Assembly (NCBI RefSeq): GCF_000024025.1 | Contig: NC_013131.1 | Span: 6,572,001-6,636,000, forward strand | Direction: 5' to 3' | Length of the DNA stretch: 64,000 bases | Source of the DNA: Catenulispora acidiphila DSM 44928 | GTDB lineage: Bacteria; Actinomycetota; Actinomycetes; Streptomycetales; Catenulisporaceae | Shown here: piece after piece, positions 39,995-51,780 of the stretch | Layout: each line of letters begins with the position of its first letter | Numbering within the stretch: position 1 is the first letter of the stretch | Position numbers and translations under genes: made by a program | The notes under the pieces: generated by a model | What the model saw: the letters and a program-made list of their open reading frames with translations, nothing else | Databases searched by the model: none | What the model was told of the DNA's origin: nothing

Positions 39995-41002
39995 TCAGCC
40001 GAGCGAATTGTCAGCCTGCGGCGCGCCCGAGTTCGCTTCCGGTCCGGCGTCCGGACCGTTCTCCCCTGGTTGCTGCGCTGGCTGCGGCTGCTGTTGCGGT
40101 GGCTGCGGCTGTTCCTGAGGCGCGCCGCCGGCGGGGTTCACGCCTGGCTGGAAGCCATAAGGATTGCTGGTCGTGAAGTACGCCTGCCCACCGTCGGCCT
40201 GCCAGGGCGGCGGGGTCGGCTTGGTGAACGCCGCGGTCAGCGCCAGGAACAGCACCAGGCCCAGCAGCGGTGCGGCCAGGTAGAGGCCCTGGGCGTGCAG
40301 CGCGACCGGCGCGTGGAAGTTGTGCCCGGCGGCGATGGTGTGCAGCACGGTCAGCGGGTCGGGCATCGACACCCAGCGGCCGAGCGCGGCGGCCAGGGTG
40401 GAGGCCGCGAACCCGCCGAGCAGCACGCCGGCCCAGGCGCCGATCGCGGCGCCGTCCCGCTCGCCGCGGTCGCGCTCGCCGCGGCTGGCGCCGCGGTTGT
40501 CGAGCAGACCGCGCCGCGCCAGGAAGAAGCCGAGGACGCCCAGCAGCAGCCCGGAGACCGCGGTGAAGACGAAGTAGTACCCGTCGACGCTGGCGATGCC
40601 CTTCGCCTCGGGCGCGACCAGCAGCGCGGACTGGTCGATGCCGGAGGTCACCTGCGGGACGGCGTTGGCCGGCAGCGTCAGCCACACGGTCGGCGCGAAG
40701 CGGTACCACGCCAGCCCGGACAGCACACCGAACACCGCGCCGGTGACCACCAGGACAGCCGCGACGAGCAGGTCGGAGCGCCACTGGAGCAGCGCCGCCG
40801 TCAGCGGCGGCCGCCCCGGACGCGCCACCGGACCGGGACCGCCGTACCCGCCCGGACCTCCCGGTCCGTCGGCGCCGGGGCCCGGCACGAGGTCCGGCAC
40901 CCCGGGCAGCCCGTGCGCGCTCTGCGGTTCCTCAAAGGGGTTCCGCCACGGCGAGGAACCCGGGCCCTGCCCATCGGCAGTCGGCGAAGTCTGGTCGTTC
41001 AT
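39995..41002 (-). CDS. DUF2567-like membrane protein
   Basis: 335 aa with four helices (residues about 80-105, 150-170, 195-220 and 240-260) between a Pro/Gly-rich N-tail and a Gln/Pro-rich C-tail (EQPQPPQQQPQPAQQPG). The core LLVAPEAKGIASVDGYYFVF and the position between LON and ybaK suggest the actinomycete DUF2567 family; the match is from memory and moderate. Function unknown. Both tails are low complexity and probably cytoplasmic. Confidence 0.6.
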   Translation of the reverse strand: MNDQTSPTADGQGPGSSPWRNPFEEPQSAHGLPGVPDLVPGPGADGPGGPGGYGGPGPVARPGRPPLTAALLQWRSDLLVAAVLVVTGAVFGVLSGLAWYRFAPTVWLTLPANAVPQVTSGIDQSALLVAPEAKGIASVDGYYFVFTAVSGLLLGVLGFFLARRGLLDNRGASRGERDRGERDGAAIGAWAGVLLGGFAASTLAAALGRWVSMPDPLTVLHTIAAGHNFHAPVALHAQGLYLAAPLLGLVLFLALTAAFTKPTPPPWQADGGQAYFTTSNPYGFQPGVNPAGGAPQEQPQPPQQQPQPAQQPGENGPDAGPEANSGAPQADNSLG

Positions 41003-41113
41003 CGTCCATCAGCTTTTCATGCCGGGCCCCATCCCGGCAGCCGGGAGTGGCGGAAGATGCCCAAGAGAGCGCCGAGGCACACCCGAAGCGCACCGCCCTG
41101 GCACCATTACCGC

Positions 41114-41611
41114 ATGGCAGCCAAGAACCGTCAGGCAACCGGCACCCCAGCCACCGCCCTGCTCAGCAAGGAAGGCGTGGACTTCACCGTCCACACCTAC
41201 GACCACGACCCCGCGGCGGCCTCCTACGGCCGCGAAGCAGCGGACGTCATGGGCGTGGACCCCGAACGCGTCTTCAAAACCCTGGTAGCCGACGTCGACG
41301 GCACCCTGACCGTGGCCGTCGTCCCCGTCTCCGGCTCCCTGGACCTCAAAGCCCTCGCCACCGCCGTCGGCGGCAAGAAGGCAGCCATGGCCGACCCCGC
41401 CGCCGTCACCCGCACCACCGGCTACGTCCTCGGCGGCGTCTCCCCCCTAGGCCAACGCAAACCCCTCCCCACCGTCATCGACGAAACCGCCCTCCTGCAC
41501 GACACCATGTTCTGCTCCGCCGGCAAACGCGGCATGGAGATCGAACTGGCACCCGAAGAACTGGTGCGGCTGACCGGCGCGGTGGTCGCGGAGATCGGGC
41601 GGGAGGGCTGA
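41114..41611 (+). CDS. ybaK: Cys-tRNA(Pro) deacylase, YbaK/EbsC family
   Basis: 165 aa. It hydrolyses Cys mischarged on tRNA-Pro. Features are the VDFTVHTYDHDP start, the catalytic-site Lys in RVFKTLVADVDG, KKAAMADPAAV and the GYVLGGVSPLGQRK loop ending with FCSAGKRGMEIELAP. The ATG at 41114 gives the normal N-terminus; the longer upstream frame is shadow of the membrane protein gene. Confidence 0.93.
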   Translation: MAAKNRQATGTPATALLSKEGVDFTVHTYDHDPAAASYGREAADVMGVDPERVFKTLVADVDGTLTVAVVPVSGSLDLKALATAVGGKKAAMADPAAVTRTTGYVLGGVSPLGQRKPLPTVIDETALLHDTMFCSAGKRGMEIELAPEELVRLTGAVVAEIGREG

Positions 41612-41616
41612 GGGTC

Positions 41617-42501
41617 TCAGCCCCCTGCCTCCGCCGCCACCTCGACCCTGGTCCCCCGCAGTACCGCGTAGACCATCGAGAACGCCACGAGTGCCTCCGC
41701 CCACAGGAACACTGTGTAGTCCAGGAGGCAGCCGATCGGGGGCTGGCCTGGAGCGGTGTTGCGGTAGCCGGCCAGGGCGAACAGGGAGGCGGCCATCCAG
41801 CCGAGGCCGGGCCAGACCATGCCGAGGCGGCGGTGGCCCATGACCAGGGCGCCGGTGAGGACGGACAGGGCCAGGGCCCACATGATCACGTACATCAGCC
41901 ACACCATGGTGAAGGTGCCTCGGGTGCGGCGGAGTTGGATGTCGAAGCCGGGGGCGAGGGGTTCGCCGCCGACGGGGGTTTCGCGGGTGACGAAGCCGGG
42001 GTCGGAGTCGATGATGGCGACGGTGGCGGGGACCGGTTTGCCGGCGACGTCCGCGGCGAAGCGGAGGGTGGTCGAGTAGCGGTCGAAGGGGTAGTCGGCG
42101 ATGTCGCCGCCGGGGAGGTCCATGCGGACGTCCTGGGAGACGATGCGCTTGCCGGCCGGGAAGGTCAGCTCGCCGCTGGAGAGCGAGGAGGTGCTGATCG
42201 TGACGTCCTGCTTCGGGTACACGCCGGTGTCGTCCTCGGCGTAGGCGCCCTCGACGGAGACGAACACGCGGACCGAGGCCTCGTTGCGGGGCGCGTCGAC
42301 GCGGTTGATGGTCGCCAGGACGTCGACGCGGTCCGGGACCTGGGTCGCGCCGGCGCCGAAGCCGTAGTGCCGCCCGCCGCGGTCCAGGTGCGACAGGTAG
42401 ACGCCGGCCAGCGTGGCCAGCGCCACGATCAGGACCGCGCCGACCATCGCCGCCCAGGTGCGGGGGTGGGCCGGCGGCCACCACCAATCCGTCTTCGCCA
42501 C
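41617..42501 (-). CDS. DUF4436 membrane protein
   Basis: 294 aa. One helix at residues 17-37, an extracytoplasmic beta-rich domain (about 45-185) with DLPGGDIADYPFDRYSTTL, then three to four C-terminal helices including FTMVWLMYVIMWALALSVL. This is the DUF4436 layout. Function is unknown. It converges on ybaK with a 5-nt gap. Confidence 0.75.
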   Translation of the reverse strand: MAKTDWWWPPAHPRTWAAMVGAVLIVALATLAGVYLSHLDRGGRHYGFGAGATQVPDRVDVLATINRVDAPRNEASVRVFVSVEGAYAEDDTGVYPKQDVTISTSSLSSGELTFPAGKRIVSQDVRMDLPGGDIADYPFDRYSTTLRFAADVAGKPVPATVAIIDSDPGFVTRETPVGGEPLAPGFDIQLRRTRGTFTMVWLMYVIMWALALSVLTGALVMGHRRLGMVWPGLGWMAASLFALAGYRNTAPGQPPIGCLLDYTVFLWAEALVAFSMVYAVLRGTRVEVAAEAGG

Positions 42502-42599
42502 GGGACCCAGTCAACCGCCATGATCGCCCGGCGTGGGGCAGCAACGCCGCAGGGTAGGAAGAAACCGTTCGGGAGCGGATTCAGGGGAGCCGCCGACGC

Positions 42600-42641
42600 G
42601 AATCAGCTCCCGAATCAGCTCCCGGAATCAGCTCCCGAATC
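42600..42641. repeat. GAATCAGCTCCC tandem repeats downstream of rluD
   Basis: Three full GAATCAGCTCCC units and a fourth partial unit (ending GAATCAGCT) lie directly after the rluD stop. It is a short slippage-type array, possibly part of the transcript end. Confidence 0.75.
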
Positions 42642-42651
42642 AGCTGTCAGC

Positions 42652-43590
42652 TCAGCTCTCGGCGGCGATGAGATCCAGCGCGTGCTGCAGATCGTCCGGG
42701 TACTGGCTGTCGTACTGCACCCACTCCCCGGTCCCCGGGTGCTCGAAGCCGAGGCTCACCGCGTGCAGCCACTGCCGTCCCAGGCCCAGCCGCTCCCCCA
42801 GCGTCGGGTCCGCGCCGTACTGCAGGTCGCCGACGCAGGGGTGGCGCAGGGCGGCCATGTGCACGCGGATCTGGTGCGTGCGGCCGGTCTCGAGCTTGAT
42901 CGCCAGCAGCGTCGCCGCGCGGTAGGCCTCGATCGTCTCGTAGTGCGTGACGCTGTCCTTGCCGCCGCGGACCACGGCGAACTTGTAGTCGTGGTGCGGG
43001 TGGCGGCCGATCGGCGCGTCGACGGTTCCGCGCATCGGGTCCGGGTGGCCCTGCACCAGCGTGTGGTAGCGCTTGTCCACGGTGCGGTCGCGGAACGCCT
43101 GCTTCAGCAGCGTGTAGGCGCGCTCGGACTTGGCCACCACCATCAGCCCGCTGGTCCCGACGTCGAGCCGGTGCACGACGCCCTGCCGCTCCGAGGCGCC
43201 GGACGTCGAGATCCGGTACCCGGCCGCGGCCAGGCCGCCGACGACGGTCGTCCCCAGCCAGCCCGGGCTCGGGTGCGCCGCGACGCCCACCGGCTTGTCG
43301 ATGACCACGATGTCCTCGTCGTCGTGGACGATCCGCATGCCCTCGACCGCCTCGGCCTTCACCGCCACCGGGTCGGCGGCGGCCGGCAGCTCGATCTCCA
43401 GCCACGCCCCGCCGCGCACCCGGTCGGACTTGCCGGCCTCGCTGCCGTCCACCCGGACCCGGCCCTCCGCGGCCAGCTCGGCGGCGCGGGTCCGCGACAG
43501 ACCGAACATGCGGGCCAGCGCGGCGTCGAGGCGCTCGCCCTCGAGGCCGTCCGGGATGGGGAGACTGCGGAGATCAGACATGGCCACCAT
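42652..43590 (-). CDS. rluD: RluD-type 23S rRNA pseudouridine synthase
   Basis: 312 aa. An S4 RNA-binding domain ([20 protein letters not shown], residues about 20-70) is followed by the synthase domain. The catalytic Asp is in [31 protein letters not shown] is the family motif. It modifies helix 69 uridines of 23S rRNA in other bacteria. The ATG at 43590 overlaps the lspA stop (TAATG); ATG 43581 (MSDL) is an alternative start. Confidence 0.93.
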   Translation of the reverse strand: MVAMSDLRSLPIPDGLEGERLDAALARMFGLSRTRAAELAAEGRVRVDGSEAGKSDRVRGGAWLEIELPAAADPVAVKAEAVEGMRIVHDDEDIVVIDKPVGVAAHPSPGWLGTTVVGGLAAAGYRISTSGASERQGVVHRLDVGTSGLMVVAKSERAYTLLKQAFRDRTVDKRYHTLVQGHPDPMRGTVDAPIGRHPHHDYKFAVVRGGKDSVTHYETIEAYRAATLLAIKLETGRTHQIRVHMAALRHPCVGDLQYGADPTLGERLGLGRQWLHAVSLGFEHPGTGEWVQYDSQYPDDLQHALDLIAAES

Positions 43591-44513
43591 TATCCGGCAG
43601 CGTCGGAGCCCTTCTGCTCCTTGTGCCGCGACCCGTCGGGCTGCATGCCGAGGAAGGACAGCAGCACCATCAGGCAGCCGCCGATGACGATCGCGGTGTC
43701 CGCGAGGTTGAACACCGGGAAGTCGTAGTGCACCAGCGGGAAGGTCGGGAACTGCAGGAAGTCCACGACGTCGCCGCGCCCCACGCCCGGGGAGCGGAAC
43801 AGCCGGTCGCTCAGGTTCCCCAGCGCGCCGCCGAGCAGCAGCCCGAGCGCGATGGCCCACGGCAGCGAGCGCAGATTGCGCGACACCCGCAGGATGACGA
43901 ACACCACGCCGGCCGCGATCAGCGTGAACACCCAGGTCTGGCCCTCGCCGATGGAGAAGGCGGCGCCGGAGTTGCGGATCAGGATGAGGTTCAGGAAGCC
44001 GCCGGTGACGTGGATCGGGCCGCGGTCCTGCAAGTGCGCGACCACCAGCGCCTTGCTGGTGATGTCCAGCGCCAGCGCGAGCGCCGCGAAGACCAGCACG
44101 ACGCCGATCCGGCGCTTGCGCGGAAGCTCGGCGGCGTCGGCGGCTTCAGCAGTCTCGACAGTTTCGGAGGCTTCGGCAGCTTCGGGGGCGTCGGCAGCTT
44201 CGGTCGGCTCGGCGGCGTCTACCGGACCATCGGCACTGTCACGGATCTCGGCAGCTCGCGCAGGCTCGGTACGGTCAGCACCGTCAGCACCCTCGGCAGC
44301 ATCGGAACCGTCAGCGCCCTCGGCGCCCGCACCGGCCTCGACCTGCGCCGGCGTCTCGCCCGCCGCGCTCACCGCCCCGTCGCCAGGCGTCGCCACCGGC
44401 CCGGAACCGCCGGCGGCGCCGGATCCTCCAACACCCGCCTCGCCCTGGTCGATGATCCCGGCCATGTCCTGGCCCACCTCTGAATCCGCGCGTACTTCTG
44501 AAGCCACGCGCAC
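43590..44513 (-). CDS. lspA: lipoprotein signal peptidase with long acidic N-tail
   Basis: 307 aa against about 160-200 for most family members. Residues 1-130 are an Ala/Glu/Asp repeat-like tail ([20 protein letters not shown]). The four-helix aspartic protease follows; catalytic Asp are in LGNLSDRLF and [12 protein letters not shown], and [15 protein letters not shown] is the conserved first loop. It removes signal peptides from diacylglyceryl prolipoproteins made by Lgt. GAAGGTAGG precedes the GTG at 44513. Confidence 0.93.
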   Translation of the reverse strand: MRVASEVRADSEVGQDMAGIIDQGEAGVGGSGAAGGSGPVATPGDGAVSAAGETPAQVEAGAGAEGADGSDAAEGADGADRTEPARAAEIRDSADGPVDAAEPTEAADAPEAAEASETVETAEAADAAELPRKRRIGVVLVFAALALALDITSKALVVAHLQDRGPIHVTGGFLNLILIRNSGAAFSIGEGQTWVFTLIAAGVVFVILRVSRNLRSLPWAIALGLLLGGALGNLSDRLFRSPGVGRGDVVDFLQFPTFPLVHYDFPVFNLADTAIVIGGCLMVLLSFLGMQPDGSRHKEQKGSDAAG

Positions 44514-44602
44514 ACCCTACCTTCGAGGCAGCGGACACGACGCGCGGTCACCGCCGCGGGAACCGGCGGCCCGGCGATCACCGCCGGGCCGGGTCCCGCG
44601 AA

Positions 44603-45430
44603 TCAGCGCCGCTCCTGCTTCTGCTTGCAGCTCATGCACAGCGTGGCCCGCGGGAACGCCTGCAGCCGGTACTTGCCGACCGGCTCGCCGCAGGACTCGC
44701 ACACCCCGTACGTGTCCGCCGCCAGCCGGGCCAGCGCCCGCTCGGTCTGCTGGAGCATCTCCCTGGCGTTGTTCGCTATCGCCATCTCGTGCTCGCGCTC
44801 GAAGTTCTTGGTACCGGCGTCGGCCTGGTCGTCGCCGGCGCCCTCGCCGGAGTCCCGGAGCAGGTCGGCGATGCCGGTCTCGGCGGTGCTGATCTCCCGG
44901 CGCAGGCGCGCGGCGTCGCCCTCGAGCTCGGCCTGCAACTCGCCGACCTCCTCGGGGGTCCACGGGTCCTCGCCGGTCCGGTACGGCGGCAGCCCGCCGA
45001 CGCCGGCCATGGTCTGGCTGATCTGCGTGACCGTCATGGGAGTCTCCTTCTCCGCGGCCGCGGTTTCGTGCGCCGGGTGCTGGTGCTTCGCCGGGGTTCT
45101 GGCAGTGCTCTTGGTCTCAGCAGGCTTGGTCTCGGCAGGCTTCGTCTCGGCGGGCTTCGTCGCGGCAGTCTTGGTCACAGCAGGTGTTGCCGCCGCGGAC
45201 CGGGCCGAAACCTGGCCCGAAACCGAAGCGGCCGGCCCGCTCGCCGACCGCCGCGCCTCGCCGGCGCCGGATCGGCGGTTCGGCGGCGCGGCCTTGGCGC
45301 CGGTCGCGGCCCGAGCCGGCGTGGGCACCGCCTTACCGGCCGCGGCCGGGCCGGCCGCGCCCTTCGCGGCGTGCGTGGCCCCCGTGGCCGCCTCTGATGC
45401 CTTCGTCCTGCTCGTCGTCACGGCCGTCAT
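44603..45430 (-). CDS. DksA/TraR-type zinc finger protein with Lys/Ala-rich N-tail
   Basis: 275 aa from ATG 45430. The C-terminal 110 residues form a coiled coil (ELQAELEGDAARLRREIST) and a C4 zinc finger CESCG...CMSCK as in DksA/TraR RNA polymerase-binding proteins. The first 130 residues are a histone-H1-like tail with TKPAE repeats. A second start, ATG 45037 (MTVTQISQ), has a near-perfect AAGGAG 7 nt upstream and would give a 144-aa protein lacking the tail. Gene order dksA-like, lspA, rluD near ileS is conserved. Confidence 0.85.
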   Translation of the reverse strand: MTAVTTSRTKASEAATGATHAAKGAAGPAAAGKAVPTPARAATGAKAAPPNRRSGAGEARRSASGPAASVSGQVSARSAAATPAVTKTAATKPAETKPAETKPAETKSTARTPAKHQHPAHETAAAEKETPMTVTQISQTMAGVGGLPPYRTGEDPWTPEEVGELQAELEGDAARLRREISTAETGIADLLRDSGEGAGDDQADAGTKNFEREHEMAIANNAREMLQQTERALARLAADTYGVCESCGEPVGKYRLQAFPRATLCMSCKQKQERR

Positions 45431-45685
45431 CCTCGCTCTCTGACGTGGCGGCCAGTTCACCCGAGCGCGCCCCTGCGCACCCGACCAGGCCCGTCCGCCC
45501 CCAACTCACACGCGACGTGTAGCGTGCCCGCGCCGGGCCCCCGCTAATCACGCTTCGTGAGGGGAGAAACGTCTCAACCCACCCACCAGTTCCCGTCGAA
45601 CACTTGCGCACCAAACATTCACCCGTTCGGGCTAAGAGGCCGACGGCGTGCGGTAACCGAGGCGTTCCCGCGGAATCCGCCCGGT

Positions 45686-45964
45686 TCAGCCGAGCAGGTC
45701 CCGCACCAGCTCGCGCACGGTGTCCGGGTCTTCCGAAGAAACCCCTAAGACTTTGTCGCGCGACGTGGCTCCGGTAATCAACTGGACCGCTCGGCGCGGC
45801 ATTCCCAGCGCCTCCGCGACCGCTCGCAGCGCCGCCTCGGTCGCCGCGCCGTCGACCGCCTTGGCCGTGACGGCCACGATGAGTGACCGTTCGCCGTGCC
45901 GTCCGCCCACCTTCGTGCGCGAGCTCCCGGGCTTCACGCGAATGGGAATCCGGAGCTCCTCCAC
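45686..45964 (-). CDS. DUF167 (YggU-like) protein
   Basis: 92 aa with the family pattern IPIRVKPGSSRTKVGG, LIVAVTAKAVDGAATEA and TSRDKVLGV. A small alpha/beta fold of unknown function. GTG start at 45964. It is divergent from the ileS leader; 45431-45685 upstream of the zinc-finger gene holds no gene I can see. Confidence 0.88.
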   Translation of the reverse strand: MEELRIPIRVKPGSSRTKVGGRHGERSLIVAVTAKAVDGAATEAALRAVAEALGMPRRAVQLITGATSRDKVLGVSSEDPDTVRELVRDLLG

Positions 45965-45970
45965 ACCGCT

Positions 45971-45976
45971 TACAAT
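45971..45976 (+). promoter_or_regulatory. -10 element of the ileS leader
   Basis: TACAAT, one mismatch from TATAAT, lies about 7 nt before the first T-box leader sequences. No convincing -35 is seen. Confidence 0.45.
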
Positions 45977-45982
45977 GACACG

Positions 45983-46269
45983 AGTACCCGAGCAGGCAGC
46001 GACGGGACGAGTAGCGCGGCGGGAAAGCCTCAGCGATCCGGGGACGGTGCGAGCCCGGAGGCGGACGCCGCGCGAAAATCACCCCCGAGCCGCCGGAAGA
46101 AAGGGCCGTCGGGCCCGAGTAGAACCGGCCGGATACCAATGAAGTGGACACGCCGTTGACAACGGGGTGTCAAGGAGGGTGGTACCGCGGTACCGGCACT
46201 GTGGAAACAGGGTGTCAGTGTCGTCCCTTCGTCGGCTTTAGCAGACCGCGACGAAGGAAGGCACCGCGC
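45983..46269 (+). promoter_or_regulatory. T-box riboswitch (tRNA-Ile), translational type
   Basis: The leader carries the T-box core AGGGTGGTACCGCG at 46176-46189; its TGGT pairs with the ACCA end of tRNA-Ile. A short stem I region (AGCGATCCGGGGACGGTG) precedes a likely specifier ATC (Ile) at 46078-46080. Downstream, CCTTCGTCG (46226-46234) can pair with CGACGAAGG (46249-46257), which includes the start of the AAGGAAGG ribosome binding site. Uncharged tRNA-Ile should therefore free the start codon. This layout is known for actinobacterial ileS. Confidence 0.9.
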
Positions 46270-49491
<3,222 letters not shown>

Positions 49492-49518
49492 TCGGCTCCT
49501 CGACTGACGACAGCTGAC

Positions 49519-49560
49519 AACGGCTCCGGTTCCGCGCGATCACGCGGAACCGGAGCCGTT
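49519..49560. terminator. strong terminator between ileS and lipoprotein gene
   Basis: An 18-bp perfect inverted repeat (AACGGCTCCGGTTCCGCG and its complement) with a 6-nt loop lies between converging genes. The right arm is followed by CGGTC, so it is a GC-stem terminator without a T-run. Confidence 0.75.
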
Positions 49561-49588
49561 CGGTCATCTCCCCCGAGTCGTCGGCCGG

Positions 49589-50353
49589 TCAGTTGATCGG
49601 GATGTCCCGGATCAGAATGATCCCCGCCATGATCCCGTTCTCCGAGACCGCCTGCGTCCAGTAGGCGTTCAGCGTCGAGCCCGAGGCCGGGGCGTCGACC
49701 ACGAAGTCGCCGGTCAGCGGCTGGCCCGGATCGACGTTCCCGTCCGAGCTCCCGCTGCCGAGCGTCCACAGCGGGTCGAAGTTCTCCATGTTCAGGTCGT
49801 TGCCCTGCGCGTCGAGCACCGCCCCGCCGGTGAACACCCCCTCGTTCATCGAGACCTGCCGGCCGCTCTCGTTGTCGATGGCCAGGTGGATCACGATCTT
49901 GGTGCCGTTGCGCGCGGCCCGGAGCTTGACGGTCAGCGCGTGCCCGGCCGGCGCGCCCTTGGGCCAGGTCGCGGTCACCGACTTGTCGGCGTTCACCACC
50001 TGGTCGACCGGCTCGGAGTTCGCCAGCTGGCCCTGCGGGGTCCAGCCGCCGGCGGCGGCCGGCGCGGTGTTGGGCGGCGGCGAGGAGGCGGCCGAGGTGC
50101 CGGTGGCCGCGGGCGTCCCGGTGGCGGCCGGCGTTCCGGTGGCCGTCGCGGTGTCCGTGGCGTCCGGCGAAGGCGCGGTCCCGGTGATCGTCGCCGTGCT
50201 GGTCGGGACCGTGGTCGGCGTCGCAGTGCCCGTCTTCGCGGTCGCGACGGTGCCGCTGCTCGCGCAGCCCTGCAGCGCCGCCGCCGTGATCGCGGCAACG
50301 CATATTCCTGCGATATTCCGCATTGGCCGGCGCCCCACCAAGAACTCAGTCAT
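49589..50353 (-). CDS. lipoprotein, DUF4352-like
   Basis: 254 aa. A signal peptide ends in the lipobox LQGC (Cys near residue 29), followed by a Thr/Ala/Pro-rich linker with TATGTPAATGTPAATGT repeats. The C-terminal 120 residues are beta rich (VKLRAARNGTKIVIHLAIDNESGRQVSM, read in pieces) as in DUF4352 immunoglobulin-like domains. It is processed by the Lgt and LspA of this same window. GGGGGAACG before ATG 50353 supports the start; ATG 50323 is possible. Confidence 0.75.
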   Translation of the reverse strand: MTEFLVGRRPMRNIAGICVAAITAAALQGCASSGTVATAKTGTATPTTVPTSTATITGTAPSPDATDTATATGTPAATGTPAATGTSAASSPPPNTAPAAAGGWTPQGQLANSEPVDQVVNADKSVTATWPKGAPAGHALTVKLRAARNGTKIVIHLAIDNESGRQVSMNEGVFTGGAVLDAQGNDLNMENFDPLWTLGSGSSDGNVDPGQPLTGDFVVDAPASGSTLNAYWTQAVSENGIMAGIILIRDIPIN

Positions 50354-50472
50354 CGTTCCCCCATGTGTTCCCATGAGGCTGATTCTGCCGTCAGCGCGCT
50401 TATTCGGTAAAGCCGCGCCACTGCCGGTCTGTCGTGTTGCCACCCTCTGCAAGCATGTGACACTTTTACCCA

Positions 50473-51780
50473 ATGGATCGCTGTGCCGTGTTGGTCGACG
50501 CCGGATATGTGCTGGCCGCCGCCGCGAACGTGGTGAGCGGTGATCCCGGCCGCCCCGGGATCGAGGTCGATTACCCGGGGCTGGTGACCGCGCTGACCGA
50601 GCGCGCGGCCGCCGAGACCGGCCTGCCGGTCCTGCGCGTGTACTGGTACGACGCCGCCCCGGCCACCGGCCCGACCCGCGACCAGCGCCTGCTGCGCGTG
50701 CTGGACGGGCTCAAGCTGCGCCTGGGCAAGCTGGTCCGGCGCGACGACGGCAAGTTCGAGCAGAAGGGCGTCGACACCTTCCTGCACGCCGACCTCACCG
50801 GCCTGGCCCGCAAGCGCGCGGTCGCCGACGTGGTCCTGGTCAGCGGCGACGAGGACCTGCTGCACGCGGTCGAGGAGGCCCAGGAGTACGGCACCCGCAT
50901 CCACCTGTGGGGCGCGGCCTCGGACTACAACCAGTCGCTGGAGCTCATCGCCGCGGTGGACAAGTCGATGACCCTGTCCGAGGAGTGGCTCAAGCCCTAC
51001 GTCTGGGTGAAGGTCCCGATCGGCCACGGCGAGGACCCCGGCTGCGAGCCGGCCAAGCTCGGCGCCCACGGCGAGCACGCCAAGCCCGCGCACAAGGCCT
51101 TCCCCTCCCCGCTGGACATGCCCCCGCGCGTGCTGCACCCCACCGAGTCGCCCAAGACCCCGCTGGCCAACAGCCGCTTCCCGAAGCTGTGGCAGGTCAC
51201 CTCCCCGACCCAGCGCTTCCTGGACGCCGAGGAGAACAAGAGCTTCGGCCGCGCCGAGCCCATCGACGTCGGCCGGGCCTACGTCGCGCGCTGGATGGCG
51301 CGCGCCACCGAGGCCGAGCGCCGGCGGCTCACCGACTGGACGGCGACCTGGACCTGGGTGCCGCACGACCTGGACCCGGACCTGCTGCGCTTCGCCAACG
51401 ACCTGGGGATCGACACCTGGGAGGCGGAGCTGGAGCCGATCAAGCACGAACTGCGCGCCGGCTTCCTGGACGGACTGAAGAAGTGGCGGGACCAGCACGA
51501 CACCGGCGGCGAGCCGGGCGCGGCGGCGATGGTCGATTCAGGGACGGCTCCGCCGCCGACCGCGCCACCGCAGCATGCCCCGGACGTGCCGGCTTCGGCT
51601 TCGGCGGCTGAATCAGAGGGCTCAGCAGCACCGAGCGAAACACCGCCGGCTGCATCGGCTGCACCGACTCCCCCCGCCACGCCCCCGACCGTGCCCGCGC
51701 CGCAATCCCCGCCTACCGAGGCCGGTCCCCCAGGATCGCAGCACGCTCCATCACCCGGCGCCGCGGGAAGTAATCACTGA
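50473..51780 (+). CDS. NYN domain (LabA/PIN-like) protein
   Basis: 435 aa. The N-terminal 170 residues form a NYN/PIN-like nuclease domain: Asp in CAVLVDAGYV, LRVYWYDAAP, KGVDTFLHADL and VADVVLVSGDEDLLHAV supply the acidic metal-binding residues. A second domain (about 215-340) has no named match. The last 80 residues are Pro/Ala rich and the gene end overlaps the dioxygenase gene by 68 nt on the opposite strand. An RNase role is likely from the family. Confidence 0.85.
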   Translation: MDRCAVLVDAGYVLAAAANVVSGDPGRPGIEVDYPGLVTALTERAAAETGLPVLRVYWYDAAPATGPTRDQRLLRVLDGLKLRLGKLVRRDDGKFEQKGVDTFLHADLTGLARKRAVADVVLVSGDEDLLHAVEEAQEYGTRIHLWGAASDYNQSLELIAAVDKSMTLSEEWLKPYVWVKVPIGHGEDPGCEPAKLGAHGEHAKPAHKAFPSPLDMPPRVLHPTESPKTPLANSRFPKLWQVTSPTQRFLDAEENKSFGRAEPIDVGRAYVARWMARATEAERRRLTDWTATWTWVPHDLDPDLLRFANDLGIDTWEAELEPIKHELRAGFLDGLKKWRDQHDTGGEPGAAAMVDSGTAPPPTAPPQHAPDVPASASAAESEGSAAPSETPPAASAAPTPPATPPTVPAPQSPPTEAGPPGSQHAPSPGAAGSNH

